Of a stretch of DNA of 64,000 nt, positions 45,157 through 54,069 are shown piece by piece. This DNA comes from Myxococcales bacterium (GTDB lineage: Bacteria > Myxococcota_A > Polyangia > Nannocystales > Nannocystaceae), in NCBI GenBank assembly GCA_020633335.1, contig JACKDU010000007.1, positions 1 to 64,000 on the forward strand, written 5' to 3'. A program made the translations under genes and the position numbers. The first letter of the stretch is position 1. Every line of letters begins with the position of its first letter. The notes under the pieces were generated by a model. That model saw only the letters and a program-made list of their open reading frames with translations. It was not told where the DNA came from and did no database searches.

Positions 45157-46227
45157 TCAGGGCGCGAGGGTGAAGAGCCCGACCTTGTCGCCGAGGAGAT
45201 CGGGGACGGCGATCACCCCGAGCGTCCGCGCGTAGCCGAGGTCCGCGCTGCTCATGAAGCCGTCGGCCGCGACGAAGTCGCGGAGGAGCTCGACCGGCCC
45301 GCCGTCGGCGGGCGCGCGGTAGAGCTTGCCGCCGAAGTCGGTGACGAGGAAGTCATCAACCCGGCCGATGAGGCCGTCGAGCTGGCCCGTTAGGTCGCCG
45401 ATCGGGGTGATCGAGCCCATGCCGACCTCGAAGAGCATCCCCTCGCCGCCGCCGTCGCCGAGCGAGGCGACGTAGAGGCGGCCGCCGATCACCGTCAGTC
45501 CGTTGGGCCCGTGGAGCGCGGGGTCCTGGATCACCACGCTCGGCGTCTCGCCCGGGACCATCCGGTGGATCGTGTTGGTGCCGGTGTCGGAGAAGACCAG
45601 CGCCCCCTGGGCGTCGACGACCAGGTCGTTGAGGAAGACCGCGCCGTCGATCGCCACGCTGGCGGCGAGGGTCCCGTCCAGCGCGTTGATCACCCGGATC
45701 TGATCGATGTCGCAGACGTAGAGGCGATCGCCGATGAGGCCCATCCCCTTGGGGCCGTCGAGCCCGGTCGCCCACTGCATCGCCTCGACCGCGCCGTCGG
45801 CGGCGAGGCGGGCGATGAAGCCGTTGCCGTCCTTCGCCGAGGGATCGCCGCCGATGTTCGAGACGTACCAGCGCTGGCCCATCGGGTCCCAGAGCGCGCT
45901 CTCCGGGTGATCGAAGCCGTCGATGATCACCGGCTCGGCGCCGCCGGTGGTCGCCCCCGTGTCGGTCTCGCCGGCGCTCGTCGTCCCGCCGCTCGACCCC
46001 GAGGTGCCGCTCCCGCTCCCCTCGCTCGTCGAGCCGCTGCCGCCGCTCGTCGAGCTCGTCGATGAGGCGCTCCCCTCGCTCGTCGAGCCGCCGCTCGTCG
46101 AGCCGGTGGTCGCCGACGCCGAGGCGCCCCCGTCGTCGCCGCCGCAGGCGGGCGTCAGCGCGAGCGCGAGCGCGACCACGAGCGCGGCGGAGGGGGCAGT
46201 GGAGGAGAGGATCGAGACGCGGGGCAT
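45157..46227 (-). CDS. SMP-30/NHL-like beta-propeller lipoprotein with Ser/Gly stalk
   Basis: Predicted lipoprotein of 356 aa. The signal ends in ALTPACGGDDGG (lipobox cysteine). A stalk of about 80 residues of SGSTSEGS-type repeats follows, then a propeller domain with repeats such as PESALWDPMGQRWYVSNIGG, GPKGMGLIGDRLYVCDID, FLNDLVVDAQGALVFSDTG and GPNGLTVIGGRLYVASLG. This pattern is typical of SMP-30/gluconolactonase or NHL propellers, which bind or hydrolyse small ligands. The ATG at 46227 gives a clean signal peptide, and upstream in-frame starts were rejected. It lies 16 bp after the histidine kinase gene, probably the last gene of that operon, hence possibly a ligand-sensing accessory protein. 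Confidence 0.82.
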   Translation of the reverse strand: MPRVSILSSTAPSAALVVALALALTPACGGDDGGASASATTGSTSGGSTSEGSASSTSSTSGGSGSTSEGSGSGTSGSSGGTTSAGETDTGATTGGAEPVIIDGFDHPESALWDPMGQRWYVSNIGGDPSAKDGNGFIARLAADGAVEAMQWATGLDGPKGMGLIGDRLYVCDIDQIRVINALDGTLAASVAIDGAVFLNDLVVDAQGALVFSDTGTNTIHRMVPGETPSVVIQDPALHGPNGLTVIGGRLYVASLGDGGGEGMLFEVGMGSITPIGDLTGQLDGLIGRVDDFLVTDFGGKLYRAPADGGPVELLRDFVAADGFMSSADLGYARTLGVIAVPDLLGDKVGLFTLAP

Positions 46228-46243
46228 GGTCTGGGCTCCGGTT

Positions 46244-47941
46244 CTAGTCGCGGTCGAGGATCGTCCGGACGCTGGCGAGGAGGGCCTTCGGGGTGAAGGG
46301 CTTGGCGAGGAAGTCGGTGTTCGGCTTGAGCACGCCCTGCTCGACGATCGCGTTGGCCGTGTAGCCCGAGACATAGAGGATCCGGGTCTCCGGCCGGCTC
46401 GCCTGGAGCTCGGCGGCGAGCTCCGAGCCGCCCATGTTGGGCATCATCACGTCGGTGATCACGAGGTGGATCGTCCCGCGGTGCGCGGCCGCGACCGCGA
46501 CCGCAGACGCGCCGTCGGCGGCCTCGAGGACCGCGTAGCCGCGGCCGCGGAGGATCCGCAGGACGATCTTCCGGACGATCTCGTTGTCGTCGACGATGAG
46601 GATCGTCTCGGCGCCGCCGCGGGTGACGCTCACCTCCCGCACCCGCTCGCTCGCCGCGTCGCTCGCCGCCAGCGGGAGGTAGACCTTGACCGTGGTCCCG
46701 CGGCCGACCTCGGAGTAGATCGAGATCGCGCCGCCGGCCTGGCGGATGATCCCGTAGCACATCGAGAGCCCGAGCCCCGAGCCCTGGCCGATCGGCTTGG
46801 TCGTGAAGAAGGGCTCGAAGACCTGGGCGAGGATCTCCGGCGGCATGCCAGCGCCGCTGTCGCTGACGGCGATCAGCGCGTGGGGCCCGGCGGCGAGGTC
46901 GAGCTTGCCGCCCGCCTGCTCGGGGTCGAGGTCGACGCGCACGGCCTCGAGCGTGAGGTGCCCGCCCTCCGGCATCGCGTCGCGGGCGTTGACCGAGAGG
47001 TTGACCAGCACCTGCCAGAGCTGCGAGGGATCGACCACCGCCACCAGCGGCTGATCGGCGACTCGGGTGCTCACGCGGATCCCGTCGCCGACGAGGCGGC
47101 GGATCATCCGCTCGGCCTCGAGGAGGCTGACGCGGACGTCGGTGGGCCGCGGCGCGACCACCCGCCGCCGCGAGAAGGCGAGGAGGTCGTTGGTCAGCGC
47201 GGCGCCGCGGGCCGCCGCCTGCTCGATGAGCGCGAGGTCCTCGGACTCGATCCCCTGCTGCCGGAGGACGTCGCGGAGGAGCGCCGACGAGCTCATGATC
47301 ACCGCGAGGATGTTGTTGAAGTCGTGGGCGACGCCGCCGGAGAGGCGACCCAGCGCCTCGAGCTTCTGGGCCTGGAGGAGCTGGGCCTCGAGGCGACGGA
47401 CCGCGCTCACGTCGCGCCAGATGATCCGCAGGCGCTCATGTCCGCCGAGCATCACCCGGCTCGCGCTGGTGTCGACGAGGAGGTGCCCCGCGCCCTCCCG
47501 CTGGAGCCGGAGCTCGCCGCCGCTGGCCGTCACGCCGTCGGCGATCCGCCGGAGCTCGCGCTCGACGTGGGTCCGATCGTCGTCGGCGAAGAGGTCGAGC
47601 ACCGAGCGGCCGATGAGCTCCTCCTTGGTCCGGCCGAGCGCCGTCGCCAGGGTCTGATTGCACTTCTCGATCACCAGCGTGTCGCCGGCGACCGAGCAGA
47701 AGAACGCCGGCGCGTTCTCATAGGCGTCGACCTCGTCGTCGAGGAGCCCCTCGGCCCGGAGCCGCCGGGCGTGCTCGGCCTCGAGCTCCTCGGTGAGCAT
47801 GTTGAGGCCGTTGAGGAGCGCGTCGAGCTCATCGCCCGCGGGCGAGGGCGCGATCCGGACGCCGAGCTCGCCGGCGGCGACCCGGACCGTCATGTCGATG
47901 GCGGCGTGGAAGCGCCGGTCTTGCCGGGTGCCGTCGCTCAT
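46244..47941 (-). CDS. Cytoplasmic hybrid histidine kinase (PAS-HisKA-HATPase-REC)
   Basis: Soluble sensor kinase of 565 aa with no membrane segment. The first 60 residues look HAMP-like (AGELGVRI, ELDALLNGLN). A PAS domain spans about 75-185, followed by HisKA with the phospho-acceptor H206 (SGGVAHDFNN). The ATPase domain has the N-box N318 (NLSVNARDAM), the G1 box DSGAGM at 361-366 and the G2 box GQGSGLGLS. The receiver domain starts near residue 445, with D497 (VITDVMMPNMGG). The complete set indicates an active hybrid kinase. The gene overlaps the upstream STAS-like gene by ATGA and is followed by the propeller lipoprotein, forming a three-gene unit. The input signal is unknown. Confidence 0.92.
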   Translation of the reverse strand: MSDGTRQDRRFHAAIDMTVRVAAGELGVRIAPSPAGDELDALLNGLNMLTEELEAEHARRLRAEGLLDDEVDAYENAPAFFCSVAGDTLVIEKCNQTLATALGRTKEELIGRSVLDLFADDDRTHVERELRRIADGVTASGGELRLQREGAGHLLVDTSASRVMLGGHERLRIIWRDVSAVRRLEAQLLQAQKLEALGRLSGGVAHDFNNILAVIMSSSALLRDVLRQQGIESEDLALIEQAAARGAALTNDLLAFSRRRVVAPRPTDVRVSLLEAERMIRRLVGDGIRVSTRVADQPLVAVVDPSQLWQVLVNLSVNARDAMPEGGHLTLEAVRVDLDPEQAGGKLDLAAGPHALIAVSDSGAGMPPEILAQVFEPFFTTKPIGQGSGLGLSMCYGIIRQAGGAISIYSEVGRGTTVKVYLPLAASDAASERVREVSVTRGGAETILIVDDNEIVRKIVLRILRGRGYAVLEAADGASAVAVAAAHRGTIHLVITDVMMPNMGGSELAAELQASRPETRILYVSGYTANAIVEQGVLKPNTDFLAKPFTPKALLASVRTILDRD

Positions 47942-48309
47942 CGGGCGTCGCTGCTCACCTCAAGGAGCCAGGCGCGGGCGAGCTCCTCGTCGGCGAAGAG
48001 GCGCAGCGGATAGCCCGGGCCCGTGACCCGCAGGAAGAAGTTGCCGATCACACGGGTCGCCGCGTTGCCGACGACAAGGGCGAGGCGGCTGGTGATCGCC
48101 TCGACCCGAGGCCCGCTGGCGAGCTGGCGGGCCGCGCGATCGACGCTGACGAGGCCGCGGATGTCGACGAGCACCGGCCGCCGTTGACCGTCCGCGACGG
48201 CGACGTGGGCCTCGACGACCGGCGGGAGGTTGTGGCCATTGAGCCTCACCCCGTCGTGGAAGCGAATGACGACGATCCCGTCGGCGCTGAGCTCGACATC
48301 CGCGTCCAT
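47938..48309 (-). CDS. Small STAS/SpoIIAA-like protein
   Basis: Protein of 123 aa with alternating strands and helices of the STAS-like/SpoIIAA type: VELSADGIVVIRFHDG, PVLVDIRGLVSVDRAARQLASG, ALVVGNAATRVIGNFF and GYPLRLFADEELARAWL at the end. It resembles short cytoplasmic regulators that bind kinases or nucleotides, and may correspond to a DUF7793-like group; that assignment is tentative. ATG 48309 is chosen over an upstream ATG at 48336, since it begins the folded part. It overlaps the kinase start by ATGA, so both are made together, and it could act as a partner or input module of the kinase. Confidence 0.72.
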   Translation of the reverse strand: MDADVELSADGIVVIRFHDGVRLNGHNLPPVVEAHVAVADGQRRPVLVDIRGLVSVDRAARQLASGPRVEAITSRLALVVGNAATRVIGNFFLRVTGPGYPLRLFADEELARAWLLEVSSDAR

Positions 48310-48436
48310 CTCGTGTGCGCTCGCTTCCCTCCTCAATCGCAGGCGACCACCATATCACGATCCCCTGCGACGGAGGCGGCGAGCACCCCTGCCGGCGAAC
48401 GTCGAGCGAATCCCCCGCGGCCCGCGGTGTTTTTCG

Positions 48437-49798
48437 CTAGGGTCGGCGGAAGCGACCGAGATCGCGGTAGCGCTCGCGCAGGAGGGTCTGCCGCGAGACC
48501 ATCGGGATCGCCTCGCCGCGGACGTAGACCTGCTCGGGGAAGTTGGCGAGCTCGAAGGGATCGCCCCCCCAGACCACGAGGTTGGCGACCTTGCCGGCGG
48601 CGACGCTCCCGTAGTCCGCGTCGACCCCGTAGGCGCGGGCGACCGCGAGGCTCACCCCGGTCAGCGCGCGCTCCCAGGGCATGCCGTTGGCGACCGCGAG
48701 GCCCGCCTCCTGGGTGATGTTGCGGAGGTTGTGGGGCTCGCCGAGGTGGGCGATCGCCACCTCGACCCCGGCGGCGCTGAGGAGCGCGGCGTTGTCGAGG
48801 CGGGCGCCGAGCGAGTCGAAGGAGCCCGGGAGGTTGGCGCTGGGCTCGACGATCACCGGCACCTTCGCGGCCGCCAGGCGCTCGGCGAGCGTCCAGGCCT
48901 CGGCGCCGCCGACGATCACGACCCGCAGGCGCTCCTCGGCCGCGAGGTCGAGGGCCGCGGCGATGTCGCTCTGGCGGTGGGCGGTCAGGGTGAGCGGGAT
49001 CTTGCGGTCGAGGACCGGGAAGAGCGCCTCGAGATCGCGCGGGTGGGCGGCGAGATCGCGGAGCTGGCGGCGCTGGTGGGCCGAGCGCTGCCCGCGGTAG
49101 AGGCGGGCGTCGGCGAGGACCTCGCGGAGGCGGGCGAGGGTCGCCGCCCGCGAGCCGGCGACCTGGCCGAGGCTCCCGTCGACCGCGATCCGCGGGCGCT
49201 GGACCAGGCGATCGCGGTCGCCGTGGAGGAGGTCGATCCAGGCGACCTGTCCCGAGAGCAAGCCGCCGCTGGGGGCGACGGCGGCGCTGGTGACCCCCTC
49301 GATCGCCTGGACCTGGATCAGGCTCGAGGAGGCGTTGATCGCCGACGCGGCGTCGTAGGCCGCGCGGATCGGCCCCTCGCCGCCGCCGTCGTCGCGGGTG
49401 CTCGACTCCATGTCGATCTCGACGATCCCGAGGAGCGAGTCGGCGGCGCAGAGGCCGGGGGTGAGGAGCTTGCCCCTGAGCTCGACGACGGCCGCGCCTG
49501 GCGGGATCTGGCCGCGGGCCCCTGGGCCGCCGACCGCGGCGATCCGCTCGCCGCGGACGACGACGACGCCGTCCTTGATCACCGCGCCGTCGCCGACGTG
49601 GACCTCGGCGCCGACCAGCGCGAGGGTGGGCAGGGTCGCGCGCGCGCCGGCGGCCGCGGGCGGGGCGGCGTTGGCGTTGGCATGTCCTACGAGACAGGTC
49701 GTCGCGGCGCCGCCGAGGAGGGCGAGCGCCCGGCGGCGGCTCAGCGGGCTCGTCGGGGTCTTCGGGCTCGTCGAGCTCTTCGGATTCGTCGGGCTCAC
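48437..49798 (-). CDS. Amidohydrolase-family protein with degenerate HxH site, Tat-exported
   Basis: Amidohydrolase-fold protein of 453 aa. The N-terminus is basic with SRRRALALLGG, a twin-arginine-type signal. Family features include VRGERIAAVGGPG and GKVANLVVWGGDPFELANFPEQVYVRG at the end. The crucial metal-binding HxH after strand 1 is absent: the expected DxHxH position reads LTPGLCAADSLLG. H in TAHRQS and IAHLGEPHNL remain. It is therefore probably catalytically impaired or repurposed, and could pair with the upstream intact paralogue. It overlaps that gene by GTGA, and GTG 49798 is the start. Confidence 0.8.
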   Translation of the reverse strand: MSPTNPKSSTSPKTPTSPLSRRRALALLGGAATTCLVGHANANAAPPAAAGARATLPTLALVGAEVHVGDGAVIKDGVVVVRGERIAAVGGPGARGQIPPGAAVVELRGKLLTPGLCAADSLLGIVEIDMESSTRDDGGGEGPIRAAYDAASAINASSSLIQVQAIEGVTSAAVAPSGGLLSGQVAWIDLLHGDRDRLVQRPRIAVDGSLGQVAGSRAATLARLREVLADARLYRGQRSAHQRRQLRDLAAHPRDLEALFPVLDRKIPLTLTAHRQSDIAAALDLAAEERLRVVIVGGAEAWTLAERLAAAKVPVIVEPSANLPGSFDSLGARLDNAALLSAAGVEVAIAHLGEPHNLRNITQEAGLAVANGMPWERALTGVSLAVARAYGVDADYGSVAAGKVANLVVWGGDPFELANFPEQVYVRGEAIPMVSRQTLLRERYRDLGRFRRP

Positions 49799-51315
49799 GG
49801 CCGCACCTCCCCGGCTCCGTCGGCGATGTCGCCGGCGCGGAGGCCGATCTCAAAGTCGGTGCGGGGCTCCTGGGCGCCCCGCTCGTAGACCAGCGCGCCG
49901 TCGATGTAGACCCGCTCGGCGTGGGTGTAGACGCTCCAGGGGGAGCCGCTCCAGACGACCACGTCGGCGAGCTTGCCGACCTCGAGGGAGCCGGTGCGGG
50001 CGTCGATCCCCAGCGCCCAGGCCGGGTAGAGGGTGATCCACTTCAGCGCCTCGTCGTCGGCGATCTCGATCCCCGCGCGGCGGCCGGAATACATCGCCTT
50101 CGCCGCCTCCTGGTTGAGGCGCTGGATGCCGATCGCCGAGTCGGAGTGGATGATCGGCTTGGCTCCGGCGGCGCTGAGCATCGCCGCGTTCTCGCGGACG
50201 CCGTCGTAGGCCTCGGCCTTGAAGCCCCACCAGTCGGCCCAGACCGAGGCCGCGGTCCCGGCGGCGGCCAGGCGGTCGGCGATCTTGTAGGCCTCGACCG
50301 CGTGGTGAAACGAGCGGATCTTGAAGCCGTAGCTCTCGGCGAGCTCGAGCATGATCGACATCTCGTCGGCCCGGTAGCAGTGGTTGTGGACCAGGATCTC
50401 GCCGTCCATGACCTTGACCAGGGTCTCGAGGGCGAAGTCGCGGGCCGGCGGATCGGGCTCCTCGGCCTTGTCCTTGTCGTCCTTCGCGGTGACGCCGAGC
50501 TTCTTCGCCTTCGCGGCCGCCGCCTTGCCCTTCTCGTACTTCTGCCAGCTCCGGCGGTACTCGACCGCCTTCTGGAAGGCGTCGCGGTGGCCGTGGACGT
50601 TGCCCATCCGGGTCTGCGGCCCCGCCTTCTGGCCGTAGACCCGCTTCGGGTTCTCACCGCAGGCGATCTTGAGGCCCTCGGGCGCCCCCGGGAAGCGGGC
50701 GTCCTCGGCCGAGCGCGCGTCCGGGATCAGGCGGATCGTGAAGGTGCGGCCGCCGAAGAGGTTGGCCGATCCGGGGAGGATCTGGGCGGTCGTCACCCCG
50801 CCGGCGCGGGCCCGCTCGAGCTGGGGATCCTGCGGCCAGTAGCCGTCGGCCGCCCGCGCGTAGGCGGTGTTCGGGGCGACCGCCTCGTTGCCGTCGGCGT
50901 GGGCGCTGAGGCCCGGCGCCGGGTACACGCCCATGTGCGAGTGGGTGTCGATGATCCCCGGGGTGATCGTCTTGCCGGCGACGTCGATCACCTCGGCGCC
51001 GGCGGGCGCGGCGAGGTCGGGGCCGATCGCCGCGATCTTCTCGCCCTCGATCAGGAGGTCGGCGCGCTCGTGGATCGCCCCGGCGGCGGTCATCACCCGG
51101 GCGCCGCGGAGGAGGAGCACCCGCCGGGGCGACTTCGCCGGCGACTCCGCGTCGTCGCCCTTCTTCGCCGCGCTCGCCTCGGCGGCCGCCTTGGCCTCGC
51201 CGGCGGGCGCCTTGGTCGGCTTCTTCGGCGCGCAGGCGGGGGCGAGCGCGAGGCCGAAGCCGATGAGGGCGGAGGTGATCGCGTGCGGGGCTCGGGCGCG
51301 CGGGGGTGCTCGCAT
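49795..51315 (-). CDS. Amidohydrolase lipoprotein (imidazolonepropionase-like), intact metal site
   Basis: Exported amidohydrolase of 506 aa. The signal ends in LALAPACAPKKP (lipobox), so it is probably a periplasmic lipoprotein. Metal-binding HxH is present in PGIIDTHSHMGVYPAPG, further ligands are H in LVHNHCYRADE and RSFHHAVEAY, and the Asp is in IIHSDSAIGIQRLNQEA. The end (LEVGKLADVVVWSGSPWSVYTHAERVYIDG) is typical of this family, which includes imidazolonepropionase-like enzymes and cyclic dipeptidases. The ATG at 51315 gives a good signal peptide. GTGA overlap with the degenerate paralogue suggests a heteromeric enzyme. The substrate cannot be inferred. Confidence 0.87.
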   Translation of the reverse strand: MRAPPRARAPHAITSALIGFGLALAPACAPKKPTKAPAGEAKAAAEASAAKKGDDAESPAKSPRRVLLLRGARVMTAAGAIHERADLLIEGEKIAAIGPDLAAPAGAEVIDVAGKTITPGIIDTHSHMGVYPAPGLSAHADGNEAVAPNTAYARAADGYWPQDPQLERARAGGVTTAQILPGSANLFGGRTFTIRLIPDARSAEDARFPGAPEGLKIACGENPKRVYGQKAGPQTRMGNVHGHRDAFQKAVEYRRSWQKYEKGKAAAAKAKKLGVTAKDDKDKAEEPDPPARDFALETLVKVMDGEILVHNHCYRADEMSIMLELAESYGFKIRSFHHAVEAYKIADRLAAAGTAASVWADWWGFKAEAYDGVRENAAMLSAAGAKPIIHSDSAIGIQRLNQEAAKAMYSGRRAGIEIADDEALKWITLYPAWALGIDARTGSLEVGKLADVVVWSGSPWSVYTHAERVYIDGALVYERGAQEPRTDFEIGLRAGDIADGAGEVRP

Positions 51316-51464
51316 CTCCGCTGACGCTACGTCGACGTCGCCGCGGCCGGCAAGGGCCCGCAGGCCGCCGAGGGCCGCGCCGCTCTCCCCCGCGCACGCC
51401 GAGGGTGCGACGCGAGGGCCGCGCACGGTCGCGGCGAGGCGCGCTTTGGGGCATCCTCCTCGCC

Positions 51465-52511
51465 GTGGCGCACCCCGCATTCCTCCCGTGGCCGCGGCGC
51501 TGGCTCTACGCGCTCAAGGTCGCGAGCTGGCCGAAGCTCCTGGCGCCGATGGCCCTCGGCCAGGCGATCGGCGTCGCCGCGGCGGGCGCCTGGGATCCCC
51601 TCGCCACCCTCCTCGGGGCCGGGCAATGCGTGGCGCTCCTGGGCGCGGTCGTCCTCCTCAACGACTACGGCGACCGCGAGGTCGACGCGCTCAAGCGCCA
51701 CCTCTACCCCGACGCCGGCTCGCCGAAGACGATCCCCGACGGGATCCTCGGCGCTCAGGCGCTCCTCCTCGCCGGCCTCGGCGCGGCCGCCCTCGCCCTG
51801 GCGATCGGCGGCGCGGCCGAGCTCTGGCTCCCGCGCCCGGGCGCCTTCCTCGGCGCCGCCGCCTGCCTCGGGATCTTCGTCGCCTACTCGTTCCCGCCGC
51901 TCCGCCTCAACTACCGCGGCGGCGGCGAGTACCTCGAGATGCTCGGGGTCGGGGTCCTCCTCCCGTGGTTCAACGCCTACCTCCAGGGCGGCGATCCGGC
52001 GCCTGCGCTCGCGCTCGCGCTCCTGCCGGGCTTCGCCCTCCTGGCGCTCGCGTCGGCGGTGACCAGCGGCCTCGCCGACGAGGTCAGCGACCGCCGCGGC
52101 GGCAAGGTCACCTTCACCACCCGCTACGGCAACGTCCTCTCGCGGACGGTCGGCGAGAACCTGATGATCGCCGGCGCCCTCCTCTGGGCCTTCGCCGCCC
52201 GCACCGGCGCCCTCTCGCCCTGGGTGGTGCTGCCTGCCGTCCTCGCCCTGGTGATCCACTGGCGCGACCTCCTCGCCTTGAGCCCGACGGCGACCACCAA
52301 CGCCTTCCCGTCGATCGGCCGCTACAAGCGGGCGCTCAACCAGGCGATCGCCGAGTCGACGCTCGTGCTCGCGCTCGCGCTGGTGATCGCGACGATCGTC
52401 CAGGGGAGCGGCGGCCGGGGGGTCGAGCTGGCGCCCTCTGGAATGTGTCCCTTGGAGCAGGTTGATCGGACCGTCGCGAGGGCCCGCGCGGAGATCGCAG
52501 GGCGCCGATGA
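51465..52511 (+). CDS. UbiA-family prenyltransferase, second in window
   Basis: Integral-membrane UbiA-type prenyltransferase of 348 aa. Asp-rich motif 1 is NDYGDREVDALKRHL, the loop is YSFPPLRLNYRGGGEY, and motif 2 is TSGLADEVSDRRGGKVTF (DxxxD). Hydrophobic helices fill the rest. The sequence around ALKVASWPKLLAPMALGQAIG starts near the N-terminus, so GTG 51465 is used. It is distinct from the other UbiA protein at 24.3-25.2 kb, to which it is only weakly similar; substrate unknown. It overlaps the next gene by ATGA. The 149-bp space before it is shared with the divergent amidohydrolase gene. Confidence 0.85.
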   Translation: MAHPAFLPWPRRWLYALKVASWPKLLAPMALGQAIGVAAAGAWDPLATLLGAGQCVALLGAVVLLNDYGDREVDALKRHLYPDAGSPKTIPDGILGAQALLLAGLGAAALALAIGGAAELWLPRPGAFLGAAACLGIFVAYSFPPLRLNYRGGGEYLEMLGVGVLLPWFNAYLQGGDPAPALALALLPGFALLALASAVTSGLADEVSDRRGGKVTFTTRYGNVLSRTVGENLMIAGALLWAFAARTGALSPWVVLPAVLALVIHWRDLLALSPTATTNAFPSIGRYKRALNQAIAESTLVLALALVIATIVQGSGGRGVELAPSGMCPLEQVDRTVARARAEIAGRR

Positions 52512-53266
52512 CGGCCGACGACGACCCGCTGGCGGCCGCCGACGCGGCGATCGACGCGGCCGCCCCGGAGCGCCACACGCTCGCGCCAGAGCGCGCCCGC
52601 GCGCGCTCGCTCGTCGAGGTCTGGGCGGCGCTCCGCCGGGACGACGACCCGCCGGCGCTCGCCCTCGCCTTCCCCCGCGGCCTCGCGGCGATCGCCCTCG
52701 CCGAGCTCCAGGCCTTCCCTGGCAACCTCCTCTGGGACTACGAGTTCATGGCCGCCGAGCTCCTCCGCGAGGCCCGCTCGAGCGCCGATCCGGCGGCCAC
52801 CGTGAGCGCGCGCTGCCGGCAGATCGCCGACCTCCAGCGCCTCTACGGCCGCGAGACCGCGATCGCCTTCACCTACGTCCACGACTTCGTCTACGGCTAC
52901 GACTGGGCGAAGTGGATCCGCCGCGAGCCGCCCCGCCGGCGCGGCCACCGGCCCTACAGCCCGGCCTTCCTCGCCTACATGGAGCGCCGCGGCGGCGAGC
53001 TCCTGGCGCTGATCGAGGCCGACGATCGCAAGTACCCGAGCCTCGCCCGCGGCCGCCCGCGCAACCCCTTCCCCTTCTCGCGGGCGCCGGCGGCCGAGCT
53101 CGAGCTCCACCGCGAGCTCGCGCGCCGCGGCGAGGTCCCGGTCGAGGCATGGCGCTACGACGCGCGCCCGCGCTGGGATCGCAACTACGCCGCCCTCCGG
53201 GCGGAGCGCGCCCGCGTCCTCGGCCTCAGCCGACCGGCGCTCCTGGCCGCGGAGGCCGCGGGGTGA
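52508..53266 (+). CDS. Conserved-looking protein of unknown function
   Basis: Cytoplasmic protein of 252 aa with no family I can name. The first 60 residues are Ala/Glu/Arg-rich. A helical core follows, with LAAIALAELQAFPGNLLWDYEFMAAELLREAR, then TVSARCRQIADLQRLYGRETAIAFTYVHDFVYGYDWAKWI and a Pro/Arg-rich C-terminal part (PYSPAFLAYMERRGGELLALI). It is sandwiched by ATGA (with UbiA) and GTGA (with truC) overlaps, so the three genes are translationally coupled; co-expression with tRNA modification and membrane prenylation is notable. Confidence 0.75.
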   Translation: MTADDDPLAAADAAIDAAAPERHTLAPERARARSLVEVWAALRRDDDPPALALAFPRGLAAIALAELQAFPGNLLWDYEFMAAELLREARSSADPAATVSARCRQIADLQRLYGRETAIAFTYVHDFVYGYDWAKWIRREPPRRRGHRPYSPAFLAYMERRGGELLALIEADDRKYPSLARGRPRNPFPFSRAPAAELELHRELARRGEVPVEAWRYDARPRWDRNYAALRAERARVLGLSRPALLAAEAAG

Positions 53267-54069
53267 GCGGCCTGCCTTCGCCGACGATCGTCCACCTCGA
53301 CGAGCACTACGTGGCGATCGACAAGCCCGCGGGGCTCCTGGTCCATCGGACAGCCATCGCCATGGAGAACGACCCCGGCGACTACGCGCTCCAGCGGGTC
53401 CGCGATCACCTCGGCCAGCGCGTCTACCCGATCCACCGCCTCGACCGGCCGACCTCGGGGATCGTGATCTTCGGGCGCACCTCGGAGGCCGCCAGCCGCC
53501 TCGCGGCCGCCTTCGCCGCCGGCGAGGTCGACAAGCGCTACCTCGCGGTCGTCCGCGGCCACGCGCCCGAGCGCGCCCGGATCGACCGGCCGGTCCCCGC
53601 CCACGAGGGGAAGAACGCCCCGCGGCGGGCGGCGCTGAGCGAGCTCCGGCGCCTGGTGATCACCGAATTGCCGATCGCCGTCGGCCCCTACCCGAGCGCC
53701 CGCTACTCGCTGGTCGAGCTCCGCCCCCGCAGCGGCCGCTGGCACCAACTCCGCCGCCACTGCGCCCACCTCCGCCACCCGATCGTCGGCGACACCAACT
53801 ACGGCGACGGCGCCCACAACCGCCTCTTCCGCGAGCGCTTCGCCGTCCGCCGCCTCCTCCTGATCGCCCGCGCGCTGGCCTTCACCCACCCCTACAGCGG
53901 CGCGCGGATCGAGCTGACGATCGCGCCCGATCCCGAGTTCGGCGGGGTCCTCGAGGCGCTCGGCTGGGGCTGGCCGCCGCCGGGGATGGACGCCGAGTGG
54001 CCCGAGGAGGCGACGCCAGAAGACGTCCCAAGGGACATCTCAATAGCCACCGCCGACGAGCAGCGCTAG
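53263..54069 (+). CDS. truC: tRNA pseudouridine synthase TruC (RluA family)
   Basis: RluA-type pseudouridine synthase of 268 aa, most like TruC, which modifies U65 of tRNA. The start (HLDEHYVAIDKPAGLLVHRT) and catalytic motif HRLDRPTSG with Asp61 are clear. The C-terminal parts SGRWHQLRRHCAHLRHPIVGD and LLLIARALAFTHPYSGARIEL match the RluA fold. GTG 53263 overlaps the preceding stop. The last 25 residues or so (from EWPEEATPED) are an unusual acidic tail with atypical codons. Convergent overlap of 4 bp with the M23-type lipoprotein gene. Confidence 0.9.
   Translation: MSGLPSPTIVHLDEHYVAIDKPAGLLVHRTAIAMENDPGDYALQRVRDHLGQRVYPIHRLDRPTSGIVIFGRTSEAASRLAAAFAAGEVDKRYLAVVRGHAPERARIDRPVPAHEGKNAPRRAALSELRRLVITELPIAVGPYPSARYSLVELRPRSGRWHQLRRHCAHLRHPIVGDTNYGDGAHNRLFRERFAVRRLLLIARALAFTHPYSGARIELTIAPDPEFGGVLEALGWGWPPPGMDAEWPEEATPEDVPRDISIATADEQR

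Noticed and set aside
48409..48432. Plus-strand terminator (GC-rich palindrome followed by tgttttt)
   Set aside because: No plus-strand gene lies upstream that it could end. The neighbouring genes are on the minus strand.
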